From Chitinibacter sp. SCUT-21 (GTDB lineage Bacteria > Pseudomonadota > Gammaproteobacteria > Burkholderiales > Chitinibacteraceae), in contig CP102611.1 of NCBI GenBank assembly GCA_041874755.1, positions 1,798,001 to 1,862,000 of the forward strand: a stretch of DNA of 64,000 nucleotides, in the 5' to 3' direction. This document shows positions 1-8,176 of this stretch, one piece after another. A model generated the notes under the pieces. That model did not search any database. It saw nothing but the letters and a program-made list of their open reading frames with translations, and was not told the DNA's origin. A program made the position numbers and the translations under genes. Each line of letters begins with the position of its first letter. Within the stretch, counting starts at the first letter, position 1.

Positions 1-1207
1 CGCGCGCCAATAATAAATCCCCCACTCGACATGGCAAATGCTGCTCGCCCAAATCCAAACGCAACGCATAACCACCGGGGCTGACATTACTAATTTCCCA
101 CTCTTGCGGCAAAGGAAAATCGCGCCCAACGATGGCTTGCGACAATACCTCCCCCTCCTCGGTCGGCGGTACAAGTGGCCGTTGTTGATTTAAATAAAAG
201 CAGGCAGAGCGCAAGCCATACACGATTTCAATATGACCACTATCGTGCTTACGCTCAAAACTACGCGAAGCCTCGCTATCAAAACGACGTGCAGCTCGGC
301 GCCACACAGCCAGTGGCACATCTGGTTTTAAGCCATGGCGCAATGAATCTTGGTGGATACGCTCAATCAAACGATTGAGCTGGTTAAACAGCGCACCGGT
401 CTCTAGCCACAACACTACCCCACTCTCGGGGCCAAGCACTTGGTTGGATACGGTCGGCGGTAAGTCTTGATCGAGCAAGAGCAAGAAACCATTCCGCTGT
501 GAAGTGACCTCCTGGATCTTTTTCAAACTAACGGCGGCCAAATTATTTTGAATAATGCATCGCACTTGGTTTTGCTCGACAGCGCTGAAAGCCTGCGGAT
601 CGACCAAAGCCAATAACAACGCTTCTTGGTATAAAGGCCAAATACGCTGATCTGCCGCAGCCTGCTGCTGAGCAAAATCGACAATACCCTTACTGACCGC
701 AAATTTGAATAGCGCATGCAATTGCAGCCACGTGGATTCTGGGAATGCCGCATACGCGCGGTAGCAAGTCCACATCAAGGCCAGATACGCGCTCATTAAA
801 TCGTGCAAGAGCGCGACATACGGCCGACGGCCTAGAACAAAGCGCGCCGTGTCAAAATCACACAGACATAATTTCAATCCATTGAGCAATTCCAAATGCA
901 AAGCCTGCAAAAAGCCGATTTCACGCTTGCTCGTGGCTAGGTCTTTTTTATCGGCTTGCTGCTCAGGCTGAATCACGCGCGCCAGCTCACCTATCACGCG
1001 TTGATAGTGCTGCAGCAAAGCATAGCGATTTTTAGGGTCTAGCTCACTCGCATTGAGCTGCGTTAAGTGATCGAGCACTTGGGCCGCACTACTTTGAATA
1101 TTCAAGAGTGGCAAGCTCGCCAACCAATCCCCCAAGGTATTGGCATCACGATGGCGCGGATTGGTATTTTTTTGCTGTGTTTTTGGCAGGCTTAAGGCAC
1201 TGAGCAT
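1..1207 (-). CDS. PilZ-like domain protein, partial (runs off left edge)
   Basis: An open frame runs leftward from ATG at 1207 to the window edge, about 402 codons with no stop. The visible part is mostly helical and acidic. Near the edge it has a segment containing SNVSPGGYALR, which resembles the NxSxxG element of PilZ domains that bind cyclic di-GMP, and earlier it has QQRPLVPP. The layout (long N-terminal helical region, PilZ-like C-terminus) is an inference from this motif only. The start is chosen because an in-frame TAA lies about 50 bases upstream; a GTG near 1246 is an alternative. It lies 45 bases downstream of the 1253-1630 gene on the same strand, so the two are probably co-transcribed. 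Family assignment is uncertain; the gene itself is well supported by its length and by codon use like its neighbours. Confidence 0.6.
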   Translation of the reverse strand, partial: MLSALSLPKTQQKNTNPRHRDANTLGDWLASLPLLNIQSSAAQVLDHLTQLNASELDPKNRYALLQHYQRVIGELARVIQPEQQADKKDLATSKREIGFLQALHLELLNGLKLCLCDFDTARFVLGRRPYVALLHDLMSAYLALMWTCYRAYAAFPESTWLQLHALFKFAVSKGIVDFAQQQAAADQRIWPLYQEALLLALVDPQAFSAVEQNQVRCIIQNNLAAVSLKKIQEVTSQRNGFLLLLDQDLPPTVSNQVLGPESGVVLWLETGALFNQLNRLIERIHQDSLRHGLKPDVPLAVWRRAARRFDSEASRSFERKHDSGHIEIVYGLRSACFYLNQQRPLVPPTEEGEVLSQAIVGRDFPLPQEWEISNVSPGGYALRLDLGEQHLPCRVGDLLLAR

Positions 1208-1252
1208 ATTCAATTCCGGTCTTAGGGCAAGAGCTCGATCTTGCACTGAGTG

Positions 1253-1630
1253 TTATTTTTGCGAATCAATATCAGCGAGCGACTCTTCGCCTTTACTGGT
1301 AATAAAATGCCCTACTTCGCCTTCGCGCGTTTCAAGATGCCCTTTGCGCAATAAAAAGGCCAACGCTTCACCATTCACCCGCGCCACCGGGTCGGAGCGC
1401 AACAGGCGTAGCGCGTCAATGCACACCGCCATAAACAACGTTTGCTTGCCCAGCTCGGTAATTTGCAAAATACCCGTTTTACGCTCGTACGCCGCTAATT
1501 TCTGACCAGTCAGCACTTTCACATTTTTAAACAATTTATGGCTCATACGCGGGCTTTTCAGGCCTCGCGCCACTTCTTTTAGCGAGTCCATTTCATCTTT
1601 GCTTAATTTGCCACTCATAACGTCGTTCAT
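1253..1630 (-). CDS. Hypothetical protein upstream of PilZ-like gene
   Basis: I do not recognise this family. The product is about 125 residues from the ATG at 1630 (MNDVMSGKLSKDEM), which has GGAAAAAGGG just upstream; a second ATG four codons later is possible. The sequence is soluble and charged, with helix-rich segments and a stretch (LQITELGKQTLF) that resembles the end of a winged-helix fold, but nothing decisive. No signal peptide or membrane segment is seen. The longer frame starting at 1708 adds residues unlike the rest and has no ribosome-binding site. It reads into the PilZ-like gene on the same strand, which suggests a two-gene unit. Confidence 0.5.
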   Translation of the reverse strand: MNDVMSGKLSKDEMDSLKEVARGLKSPRMSHKLFKNVKVLTGQKLAAYERKTGILQITELGKQTLFMAVCIDALRLLRSDPVARVNGEALAFLLRKGHLETREGEVGHFITSKGEESLADIDSQK

Positions 1631-1817
1631 CCCTTTTTCCAATATGCCGCTATGGTACGCGCCCTTGCGCCGCTTGGGAAAATTAGTGGGTGCAGCCACG
1701 CAAAGCACGATTGATTTGCTTTAAAGCAAATCCGATCAAATGATAACAGCTATCAATTGCATTAAAAATCAAATCAGGCTAAATTGGATAGCAACTATTG
1801 AAGTCGAGGGCCTGAAG

Positions 1818-2015
1818 ATGGGGAATTCTTCGTTGTGGGCGGGCGCTTTAAGCCTTGTCTTGATTCATGCAGAAACAGGCTGTCAGCATGCAGCACAGCA
1901 GGCGGCCAATTTATTAGATCATCTGGCCGATGATGAGACGACGGAGCAAGAAACCCGTGCTTTGTGTGAGCGAGCAAGCGATAGATTACGCCTGTCGATA
2001 GCAATACCGAACTAG
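1818..2015 (+). CDS. Small hypothetical protein
   Basis: A 65-residue product beginning MGNSSLWAGALSLVLIHAE, chosen at the ATG at 1818 because GAGGG lies about 10 bases upstream. The earlier ATG at 1740 lacks a ribosome-binding site and adds a stretch with poor codon use. The protein has a short hydrophobic N-terminal stretch, then an acidic helical region rich in Ala and Glu. No family is recognised. The stop codon lies inside the left arm of a 13-bp perfect inverted repeat that probably acts as a terminator. Possibly a real small gene, but it could be chance. Confidence 0.4.
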   Translation: MGNSSLWAGALSLVLIHAETGCQHAAQQAANLLDHLADDETTEQETRALCERASDRLRLSIAIPN

Positions 2016-2063
2016 GTATATGCCTACAGCTAAATTTATAAAATATCTACAGGCATATACCTA
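2013..2063. repeat. Intergenic palindrome, GGTATAT family, copy 1
   Basis: Perfect 13-bp arms at 2013-2025 and 2051-2063 (TAGGTATATGCCT and its complement) around a 25-base AT-rich loop. It sits between two convergent genes and could terminate both. The outer arm GGTATAT...ATATACC recurs at 11895-11941 and 20011-20057, so this is a small dispersed family and not a one-off hairpin. Confidence 0.7.
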
Positions 2064-2068
2064 TCATA

Positions 2069-2293
2069 TCAACCATGATATACATCCGCTGCAGAATCAG
2101 TAGACTGCGGCATCAGGCTGCGCGTTAAGCGGTAAGCATCCCACGCTTTTTCGTGGAAAAAATACGCCACGGTATTGACCATAGGCTCAATCAGCGCCAA
2201 GGCGCTCGCCACGCCAAAGCTACCCGTTAATAGATAGGCCACGCTAAAGGCCACAGTAAAGTGAACGATGGCAAAGGTAATGGTCTTAGTCAT
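2069..2293 (-). CDS. DUF2061 family small membrane protein
   Basis: The 74-residue product has an N-terminal hydrophobic segment (residues about 5-22), a second one (about 26-46), and the conserved pattern EPMVNTVAYFFHEKAWD. This pattern is typical of DUF2061, a family of small inner-membrane proteins of unknown function. Length fits the family. The start at 2293 has GGGAG a few bases upstream. It is a single gene convergent with the small gene at 1818 and separated from it by a strong palindrome. The family assignment is from the recognised motif; function is unknown. Confidence 0.8.
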   Translation of the reverse strand: MTKTITFAIVHFTVAFSVAYLLTGSFGVASALALIEPMVNTVAYFFHEKAWDAYRLTRSLMPQSTDSAADVYHG

Positions 2294-2447
2294 GCTATTT
2301 CTCCCAGAACAGATTCTGAGTAGATAATAAGCATTCTCAATTAATAATTAAAATTGATTGTTGCAAACAATCAAATAGAAACAAGCTATGAAAGCCAGGC
2401 AGCAGATCGCCACCTGGCTGTTACTCCGCGTTAGCAGGCCGCGCGGA

Positions 2448-3599
2448 TTACATCGCTGCACTATAAATCGCGCACACTTCCTCGAGCGTTGGCTGTTTTG
2501 GATTGGTAAAACCGCAGGCGTCTTTTAAGGCATTGGCCGCCAAGGTCGGGATGTCTTCCGCTTTCGCACCCAATTGCGCCACGCCACTTGGAATACCCAC
2601 ATCCGCTGCCAAGGTGCGAATTGCATCCAGGCAGACGTCCGCCGCCGCGTTGTCGCTTAAACCCGCCGTGCTCTCGCCCATTGCCCGCGCCACATCGCCC
2701 AAGCGTTTGGCCGCCACTTGTTTGTTGTAGGCTTGAACGTGCGGCAGCAAAATCGCATTACACACGCCGTGCGGCAAATCGTAGAAACCACCGAGTTGGT
2801 GCGCCATCGCGTGCACATAACCGAGCGAGGCATTATTAAACGCCATCCCCGCCAAGAATTGCGCGTAGGCCATTTGCTCACGTGCCTCGATATCGTCGCC
2901 GTTTTTGACAGCTTGACGTAGCGATTGGCTAATGATTTCGACCGCTTTCAATGCACAGGCGTCGGTAATTGGCGTTGCTGCGGTAGAAACATACGCTTCA
3001 ATCGCGTGCGTTAAAGCATCCATCCCCGTTGCAGCAGTGAGGCCAGCGGGTTTTAGCAACATCAATTCTGGATCGTTAACCGACAAAATCGGTGTGGTGT
3101 GTTTATCTACAATCGCCATTTTTACGTGGCGAGCTTCGTCGGTAATGATACAGAAGCGCGTCATTTCGCTGGCCGTACCCGCTGTGGTATTGATCGCGAT
3201 CAGTGGCAATTGCGGCTTAGCCGATTTATCAACGCCTTCGTAATCTTTAATCGTACCGCCATTGACCGCGACCAGAGCAATACCCTTGGCGCAATCGTGC
3301 GGCGAGCCACCGCCTAAGGAAATCACGCAATCACAGCCATTGGCTTGCAGCAAAGCCAAACCATCGGCGACGTTTTGCGTGGTTGGATTGGGCTGCACCG
3401 CATCGAACACCACGGTGGCAATACCTTGGCTATTTAATAAATCGGTAACACGTTTTACAACGCCGATTTTAACCAGCGGCACATCCGTCACCACCAAGGC
3501 TTTTTTAAAGCCATAGGCCTGCATGGTTTTGGCTGCATCGCTCAAACAGCCTGCGCCCATTAAATTGACGTTCGGAATAAAAAAAGCAGTCGTAGCCAT
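2448..3599 (-). CDS. Iron-containing alcohol dehydrogenase
   Basis: A 383-residue member of the group III (Fe-dependent) alcohol dehydrogenases, cytoplasmic NAD(P)-linked enzymes that interconvert primary alcohols and aldehydes. Seen directly: the nucleotide-binding [14 protein letters not shown], a [12 protein letters not shown] segment, and the metal-ligand region with Asp and His residues ([33 protein letters not shown]). Length is usual for the family (about 382-390). The start MATTAFFIP at 3599 is preferred over the upstream in-frame ATGs because GGAG is placed correctly and because family members begin MxxxFFxP. It appears monocistronic. The substrate cannot be told from sequence; YiaY/AdhB-like ethanol or propanediol dehydrogenases are the nearest in pattern. 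Confidence 0.92.
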   Translation of the reverse strand: MATTAFFIPNVNLMGAGCLSDAAKTMQAYGFKKALVVTDVPLVKIGVVKRVTDLLNSQGIATVVFDAVQPNPTTQNVADGLALLQANGCDCVISLGGGSPHDCAKGIALVAVNGGTIKDYEGVDKSAKPQLPLIAINTTAGTASEMTRFCIITDEARHVKMAIVDKHTTPILSVNDPELMLLKPAGLTAATGMDALTHAIEAYVSTAATPITDACALKAVEIISQSLRQAVKNGDDIEAREQMAYAQFLAGMAFNNASLGYVHAMAHQLGGFYDLPHGVCNAILLPHVQAYNKQVAAKRLGDVARAMGESTAGLSDNAAADVCLDAIRTLAADVGIPSGVAQLGAKAEDIPTLAANALKDACGFTNPKQPTLEEVCAIYSAAM

Positions 3600-3795
3600 G
3601 ATTTGCTCCATCAAAAAAGTCAAACCAGCCTACGCCCACTTGCAGCGTAAGAAATTGAGATGGCGCAAATTTATCTACCCCCTTCGGGATAGACCTTATT
3701 CTGGCTCGCTGTCGCGACGCGACAACAATGTAGCTTGCGCGCTACGCAGACCGACCGCAGCTGCAATAAGCTGCTTTTTGTAACAAGGAGCTTAG

Positions 3796-4563
3796 ATGAA
3801 CTGTACTGGTTGTGGCGCCCCACTGGCGGTGGATGCCTTGGTGTGCGGCTTTTGTGGTCTGCACAATGCCGTGGATTTACTCGCGATTCGCAATTTCAAA
3901 TTGCTGGCCGAACACAGCAAATTAAATTGCCCGAATGGCTGCCAAGATTTACGGCTATTAAAACTTGGGGCCAGCCTTGATGTAACGGTGGGGCATTGTA
4001 CGCACTGCAATGGGCTTCATTTCGCGCCTGGCGCGCTGCAGATTGCGCTCGAAAAAGTAGCCGCGCAGGTACGAGAAATCAATCATGGTCGCTTGTCACA
4101 AATTCTTGCACAACGCATCAAGCCAGAAGCTATCCGCTACAAACCCTGCCCTGTTTGTCGAGTGATGATGAATCGCAATGCATTCAGCCCTTATATCAAT
4201 ATCGTGGTCGACGAATGTAAATCACACGGCACTTGGCTCGACAGCGGCGAATTTACGGTGCTGGCGGAATGGATGGAAGCTGGCGGGCGACAGCATATTG
4301 CAGCCGAAGAAGCGAGACGCGCGCGCGTGGCACGCGCCGTCGGGCAAGTCGACCCAGTGCGAGCAGTAGAAGTAGAGGGGGCCGAGTCGCCCGATATGGA
4401 TACACTACTAGCACGACCAAACAAGCGAGATAAAAACCTGCCAGCATGGGTGGTTGGCTTAGTGTTAAGCGGCGTTTTGTGGCTATTTTTGGGATTTAGC
4501 TGGCCGGTACTGCTGCTCTTGCTCGGCACAGTGGCAGGCTGGATATGGCGCGACCAGCTATAG
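3796..4563 (+). CDS. TFIIB-type zinc-finger membrane protein
   Basis: The 255-residue product starts with a zinc ribbon (CTGCGAPL...CGFCG, residues 3-21). It has a second Cys set (CPNGC...CTHCNGLHF) and then a typical zf-TFIIB domain: CPVCRVMMNR ... DECKSHGTWLDSGE, around residues 116-152. Towards the C-terminus are a basic/acidic linker and one or two membrane segments (about 218-250). These families are often called zf-TFIIB domain proteins and have no established role in bacteria; the fold suggests zinc binding and possibly protein or nucleic-acid contacts. AAGGAG lies just before the ATG. It is a single gene, divergent from the alcohol dehydrogenase. Confidence 0.8.
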   Translation: MNCTGCGAPLAVDALVCGFCGLHNAVDLLAIRNFKLLAEHSKLNCPNGCQDLRLLKLGASLDVTVGHCTHCNGLHFAPGALQIALEKVAAQVREINHGRLSQILAQRIKPEAIRYKPCPVCRVMMNRNAFSPYINIVVDECKSHGTWLDSGEFTVLAEWMEAGGRQHIAAEEARRARVARAVGQVDPVRAVEVEGAESPDMDTLLARPNKRDKNLPAWVVGLVLSGVLWLFLGFSWPVLLLLLGTVAGWIWRDQL

Positions 4564-4585
4564 AATAATACCTAGCTGCCGTATA

Positions 4586-4735
4586 TTACAAAGCACGCCG
4601 TTCTGCCTGAACAATTGACAGATACACCAGGGTTTTACTCAGACCAAACTCAATCTGCGCATCATTTACAGCCTGAACCAGACTTTGTCCATGGCTCATT
4701 TTTGTGTGCACAAATGCTAATATTTCCTCATTCAT
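4586..4735 (-). CDS. Small conserved-looking ORF, 49 aa
   Basis: A 49-residue open frame on the minus strand, beginning MNEEILAFVHTKMSHGQS and ending QAERRAL. It is amphipathic and helical, with good codon use and no rare-codon runs, and it fills an otherwise empty 340-base gap between two plus-strand genes. A weak AGGG lies 15 bases before the start. No family is recognised. Support is from composition and placement only. Confidence 0.4.
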   Translation of the reverse strand: MNEEILAFVHTKMSHGQSLVQAVNDAQIEFGLSKTLVYLSIVQAERRAL

Positions 4736-4900
4736 AAGCTTTAAGCACCCTAAAGTTTTGTAAACTTATTGTGCACGATACAAAAAATGTAGGCTGCTCA
4801 AAATTACCGCTTGCCGAGGGCATTTTTGCCATAACAATGCTCAGGCGGGCTGAAATAATCTAGCCGTATACACATTCAATGCTTTATGGAGAGCTCAAAT

Positions 4901-5146
4901 ATGAAACAACTCTTGTTGGCTGCATTGCTGGCCAGCGCCGCAATCGGCGTCCAGGCCACTGAAATTTCAATCGATGGCATGACAATCAAAAGCGGCAGCA
5001 CAACCATCCGCTTTGGCGATCAGGACAAACGCGGCTATTACTGGGACGGCAAAGTATGGCGCGATCCTGATTATTGGCACAAACATCACGGCAAAGGCGT
5101 AGGCAAAGATTGCCCGCCAGGACAGGCGAAAAAGGGCCGCTGCTAA
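4901..5146 (+). CDS. Secreted DUF2502-like (YpeC-type) protein
   Basis: An 81-residue product with a clear signal peptide (MKQLLLAALLASAAIGVQA, cut after QA). A mature part follows with the pattern FGDQDKRGYYWDGKVWRDPDYWHKHH. This D-x-x-G-x-YWDG-x-x-WRD-x-x-YW arrangement is characteristic of the DUF2502/YpeC family of periplasmic proteins of unknown function. The C-terminus (CPPGQAKKGRC) carries two cysteines. The start at 4901 is set by GGAGAGC upstream and by the signal peptide; the ATG at 4886 would spoil it. It seems to be monocistronic. Confidence 0.72.
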   Translation: MKQLLLAALLASAAIGVQATEISIDGMTIKSGSTTIRFGDQDKRGYYWDGKVWRDPDYWHKHHGKGVGKDCPPGQAKKGRC

Positions 5147-5180
5147 CTAGCACAGGGTATTTAATTCAAGCCATTATCAG

Positions 5181-6119
5181 CTATGGTTTACGATTAAATA
5201 CCCATACTCCCGCTTGCAACTGCGGGGGCAACACCAAACGACTCAATTGCGGTAACTCCTGCCAATCAAATCCGGTTTGCACTTCATAATCACCCCAATT
5301 GCCAGTCAGAAAGCGTGAATGGCTACCGATAACGATATAGGTCTGCACACAACGCTGACGGAAGATTTGCCGCTCAAAACCATTATTCGCCGGTGGCCAA
5401 CTACACAGCACGACCTCAGGCCGGTAACGCTGAATCGCTTCAATGGCCTCTAAACGCTGCACCTCGGCGGGATATTGCACCACTTTTTGCCAACTACCGT
5501 CGTCCGTAGCGGTGATTGGCACACCGTGCGCGGCCAAAAAGCGGCTCAAAGTACCATCGCCAGCAGCCACTTCGAGCACGCTACGCCCCGCGATCAATGT
5601 CGCCAAACCGGCAATCAACTCACGACTATAGAAGCACCAAATACCCCGTTGCTCGACCAAGGGCATTAAGCGCCGTTTTTGCCATAACAGCGGCCAAATG
5701 AGCTTAAATGCCCGCATCGACACCGGCTTACGAACTAAATCACGTTCGAAAAATAAACGCTGCGCCAAGAGCCCATTGAATAAATTAAACCGCACCTTGC
5801 CCGACTTCACGCCAGTGGCACTGGAAAATGCATATTGGCGCAAAGCCAAACTGGTCATTCGTTGCCGAATTTGTTCGGTAACAAATAACTCAAAAGCTCG
5901 CCCGTCACGCTCGCCACTTAAAAAAGTGCGACTTGGCTCGATACGCTGCGCAGCAAGCTGGGCCAATTTTTTAATTTCCGCCGCATCTTGCCGCGCATAC
6001 ACCGCCGCTAACTCGGCTCGCACCTGCGCCCATAGCGCAGGATGCGCTTGGGCTAGCTCGGTTAAATCAGGTTGCGATTGCAACCATTCCCAAGTTTGCG
6101 ATGGGCTGGGCATTGGCAT
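5181..6119 (-). CDS. SAM-dependent methyltransferase-like protein
   Basis: A 312-residue cytoplasmic protein. The C-terminal half carries a class I methyltransferase glycine motif (SVLEVAAGDGTLSRFL, about residues 180-195) followed by an acidic motif II region (ITATDDGSW) and a motif IV-like VVLCSWPPANNGFERQ. The N-terminal 150 residues are helical and poorly conserved. The motif IV resembles methyltransferases acting on small molecules or RNA, but the substrate is unknown. The start MPMPSPSQTWEWL lacks a convincing ribosome-binding site; the second Met two codons on is equally possible. A single gene next to tRNA-Phe, facing away from it. Confidence 0.75.
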   Translation of the reverse strand: MPMPSPSQTWEWLQSQPDLTELAQAHPALWAQVRAELAAVYARQDAAEIKKLAQLAAQRIEPSRTFLSGERDGRAFELFVTEQIRQRMTSLALRQYAFSSATGVKSGKVRFNLFNGLLAQRLFFERDLVRKPVSMRAFKLIWPLLWQKRRLMPLVEQRGIWCFYSRELIAGLATLIAGRSVLEVAAGDGTLSRFLAAHGVPITATDDGSWQKVVQYPAEVQRLEAIEAIQRYRPEVVLCSWPPANNGFERQIFRQRCVQTYIVIGSHSRFLTGNWGDYEVQTGFDWQELPQLSRLVLPPQLQAGVWVFNRKP

Positions 6120-6254
6120 GGATCGAGATCCGAATCAAAACACCCATCATAATGAAAAGGCCAGCACAGCGCGGCAAGCCGCCAACCCATCCCATCGGCC
6201 ATGTCGCGAATCGCCAACAAAATAACCAACCATCTGCTATTTTTAATTTACGGC

Positions 6255-6283
6255 TTGACGCCAATAAATTGATGCGGTTTAAT
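6255..6283 (+). promoter_or_regulatory. Sigma-70 promoter of tRNA-Phe
   Basis: TTGACG (6255-6260) and TTTAAT (6278-6283) are separated by exactly 17 bases. Transcription would start near 6290, giving a leader of about 20 bases before the mature tRNA 5' end. Confidence 0.65.
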
Positions 6284-6310
6284 AGCAACCCTTGTGACCG
6301 ACAAGTCACT

Positions 6311-6386
6311 GGCCAATTAGCTCAGTTGGTAGAGCAGCGGATTGAAAATCCGCGTGTCCGTGGTTCGATTCCGCGATTGGCCACCA
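6311..6386 (+). tRNA. tRNA-Phe (GAA)
   Basis: A 76-base cloverleaf with encoded CCA. The acceptor arm GGCCAAT pairs with ATTGGCC, the D arm contains AGCTCAGTTGGTAGAGC, the anticodon loop reads TTGAAAAT with anticodon GAA, and the T arm contains GGTTCGATTCC. It has its own promoter upstream and a hairpin terminator immediately downstream, so it is a single-gene transcription unit. Confidence 0.97.
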
Positions 6387-6395
6387 CGATTTAAT

Positions 6396-6430
6396 ACAAA
6401 AAGCCTCATCTTCGGATGGGGCTTTTTGTA
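6396..6430 (+). terminator. Rho-independent terminator of tRNA-Phe
   Basis: ACAAAAAGCCTCATC, TTCG loop, GATGGGGCTTTTTGT: a stable stem with a tetraloop followed by a T run, starting ten bases after the tRNA CCA end. The A run on the other side may let it also serve the minus-strand acetyltransferase gene. Confidence 0.9.
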
Positions 6431-6480
6431 TTTCAGCTCATGCTCGGCAGGCGTTTTGACCAAGCCCACTTGCGCCTAAA

Positions 6481-7002
6481 TTAAGGTTTCCTCGCTTCAA
6501 AATACAGGCAGTTATGCCATTGCCCCGCCAATTCAAACGAAGCCTCGGTACGGCCATACTGTTGAAAACCATTGGCTTTCAGCACGGCAATGGAGGCCAG
6601 ATTACTTTCCATCACCACCGCCTCAACCCGCTGCAACTGAAGCTCATCAAAAGCAAACGCCAAGATTTGCCGCACAGCCTGTTTGGCCACCCCCTGCCCT
6701 TGCGCGGCCTGGGCCACTCGGTAGCCCAATTGGGCGCTATGAAAGTGCTGACGGCGTACCTGAGTTAAGTTCACCCGCGCCAACAACTGCTGCGACAAAT
6801 TGCGAACTAAAAATTGATAAGCTCGATCTTCGCTGCGCTCTTTTTGCGCCTGCTCGATCGCTGCGATCAAACCAGCTTCAGAATAATAAGATGCGGGACG
6901 GGCGTTGATTCGCGCCTCAAAAAAGGCGCGATTATCGATTTCAAATGCAAGTAGATCGGCATAGTCATTTAGACTGGGCGCGTGTAACGTTATAGTTTGC
7001 AT
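6481..7002 (-). CDS. GNAT-family N-acetyltransferase (RimJ/RimL-like)
   Basis: A 173-residue protein with the GNAT acetyl-CoA binding region: LGYRVAQAAQGQGVAKQAVRQIL, matching the Q/RxxGxG/A pyrophosphate loop, and the later motif AVMESNLASIAVLKANGFQQYG seen in RimJ/RimL relatives. It would transfer acetyl from acetyl-CoA to an amine, perhaps a protein N-terminus or a small molecule; the substrate is not known. The start MQTITLHAP at 7002 is preferred because GAGAG lies upstream; the in-frame ATG at 7032 has none. Convergent with tRNA-Phe and probably ended by the shared terminator. Confidence 0.85.
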   Translation of the reverse strand: MQTITLHAPSLNDYADLLAFEIDNRAFFEARINARPASYYSEAGLIAAIEQAQKERSEDRAYQFLVRNLSQQLLARVNLTQVRRQHFHSAQLGYRVAQAAQGQGVAKQAVRQILAFAFDELQLQRVEAVVMESNLASIAVLKANGFQQYGRTEASFELAGQWHNCLYFEARKP

Positions 7003-7124
7003 CTTATTCTCTCGATTGCTAAACATCAGCATTCGCCTCGATACCTATCGAGGTATTTTGCCAAGGCACATTACCACAAAGCCATAGGCGAAAATACCCG
7101 TGCCAAGATGAATGACCAAGCAGC

Positions 7125-7166
7125 AAAAAGCCCCGAGCCTGATTAATACAAGCTGGGGGCTCTCTT
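7125..7166 (-). terminator. Terminator of the ProQ/FinO gene
   Basis: Read on the minus strand, AGCCCCCAGCTT ... GGCTCGGGGCT forms a stem with one mismatch, followed by TTTTTGCTG. It begins 17 bases after the stop codon of the ProQ/FinO gene. Confidence 0.75.
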
Positions 7167-7182
7167 TATTAGTATGCCTTGA

Positions 7183-7608
7183 TTAATTGCGCGAGAATTT
7201 TTGCGCTAATTGGCTCAGCTTTTCTGCGCGCTGGCGGTCAGCTTCAGCGGCAGCTTCTGCGGCCTGCTGCGCCTTGCGCTCGTTAGCAGCTTTTTTGAAG
7301 TGTTCGTGCAAGCTCGTTGCGGCAAATGTGCGCTGCTCTTCGGTCACCGCATCGGCTTTCGAGCCGTCAAGATTGACGCGTTCAGTGGCATTTTGCATCA
7401 CTTTCAGGTAACGCACCGAACGAGTATGCATCGCCAAGGCGCTGCGCAGCACACGGCGATTTACTTCGGGCAGGGCTGCAATGACTTGCTTATCAATCCC
7501 AATGGCAAGGGGCTGACAGTCACGAAAGACCGCAAATTGCTTTTGCAATTCCTTCAACATGCCAAAGGTGGTTGGAGTAGAAGTCGGTTTATTTTCTGGG
7601 GTGTTCAT
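7183..7608 (-). CDS. ProQ/FinO-family RNA chaperone
   Basis: A 141-residue protein whose first 110 residues match the FinO/ProQ fold: FAVFRDCQPLAIGIDKQV, then LRSALAMHTRSVRYLKVM, then NLDG. The Asp-Cys-Gln-Pro-Leu-Ala-Ile-Gly run is the usual signature. The C-terminal 35 residues are Ala/Glu/Arg rich and disordered, standing in for the ProQ linker; the Tudor-like ProQ C-domain of the enterobacterial protein is absent. The family binds structured RNAs and sRNAs and affects stability and pairing. This is similar in size to the short Neisseria/beta-proteobacterial ProQ proteins. It is monocistronic with its own terminator. Confidence 0.92.
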   Translation of the reverse strand: MNTPENKPTSTPTTFGMLKELQKQFAVFRDCQPLAIGIDKQVIAALPEVNRRVLRSALAMHTRSVRYLKVMQNATERVNLDGSKADAVTEEQRTFAATSLHEHFKKAANERKAQQAAEAAAEADRQRAEKLSQLAQKFSRN

Positions 7609-7768
7609 CGATCAAGCTCGTCAAAGAGTATTTTGCTAGCGCGCATTTTAGCAGATTCGGCCCACTAACCAACTGAATGTGATTGACGGTGTTCAATAGT
7701 CGAACAAATTTAGCGTGGAGGGATTACCTGCACAGGCAAGAAACACCATTTTTGCGAAGCGCATCGAC

Positions 7769-8020
7769 TCAAAAAAGACGTTTACGATTGCGTGTAAGCA
7801 AACCAACGAGGGCAAGCCCACACAAGGCTAACAACTCCAGTTGCAGCATATTATCGGCTACAAATGTCTCAACCTGCGGTAGCTGGAGTGGCTGCTTAGC
7901 GGGTGCAATTTGGCTTAGGCCTTGGAAACTCTTGCTGGCCAGCGGTTGAATACTCACATCAACGACTGCGGCTTGGGCCGCGCCAATGGTGAAAAAAAAC
8001 GTGAGCAAGCATTTTCTCAT
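7769..8020 (-). CDS. Secreted small protein with C-terminal hydrophobic/Arg tail
   Basis: An 83-residue product with a signal peptide (MRKCLLTFFFTIGAAQA), a short exported middle, and a C-terminal hydrophobic segment (LELLALCGLALVGLL) followed by basic TRNRKRLF. This tail is built like the PEP-CTERM/LPXTG-type sorting tails (helix plus Arg cluster), but a Pro-Glu-Pro is not seen before it. It could be a single-pass membrane anchor. No known family and no sorting system (exosortase) is visible in the window. The ribosome-binding site is weak. Moderate support, from the coherent signal-peptide and tail architecture. Confidence 0.5.
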   Translation of the reverse strand: MRKCLLTFFFTIGAAQAAVVDVSIQPLASKSFQGLSQIAPAKQPLQLPQVETFVADNMLQLELLALCGLALVGLLTRNRKRLF

Positions 8021-8131
8021 GTCAGCTATATTGGTAAAATTGTAATATTGCTACGTAATATACCAATAGAATACGACATTTGCATTACATATATTATGTC
8101 GAAATATTTACTGTGAAATAACCCACCAAGT

Positions 8132-8156
8132 AAAAAGCCCGCAAAGCGGGCTTTTT
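8132..8156. terminator. Bidirectional terminator
   Basis: AAAAAGCCCGC AAA GCGGGCTTTTT: a perfect stem with A and T runs on either side, placed 21 bases after the stop codon of the PfkB kinase gene (minus strand). Confidence 0.9.
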
Positions 8157-8176
8157 AGGTCTGAACGAAAGCGTTG

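Noticed and set aside
6067..6309. An 80-codon minus-strand frame with hydrophobic residues beside tRNA-Phe
   Set aside because: It covers the tRNA promoter and the start of the methyltransferase gene and has no ribosome-binding site; likely a shadow.
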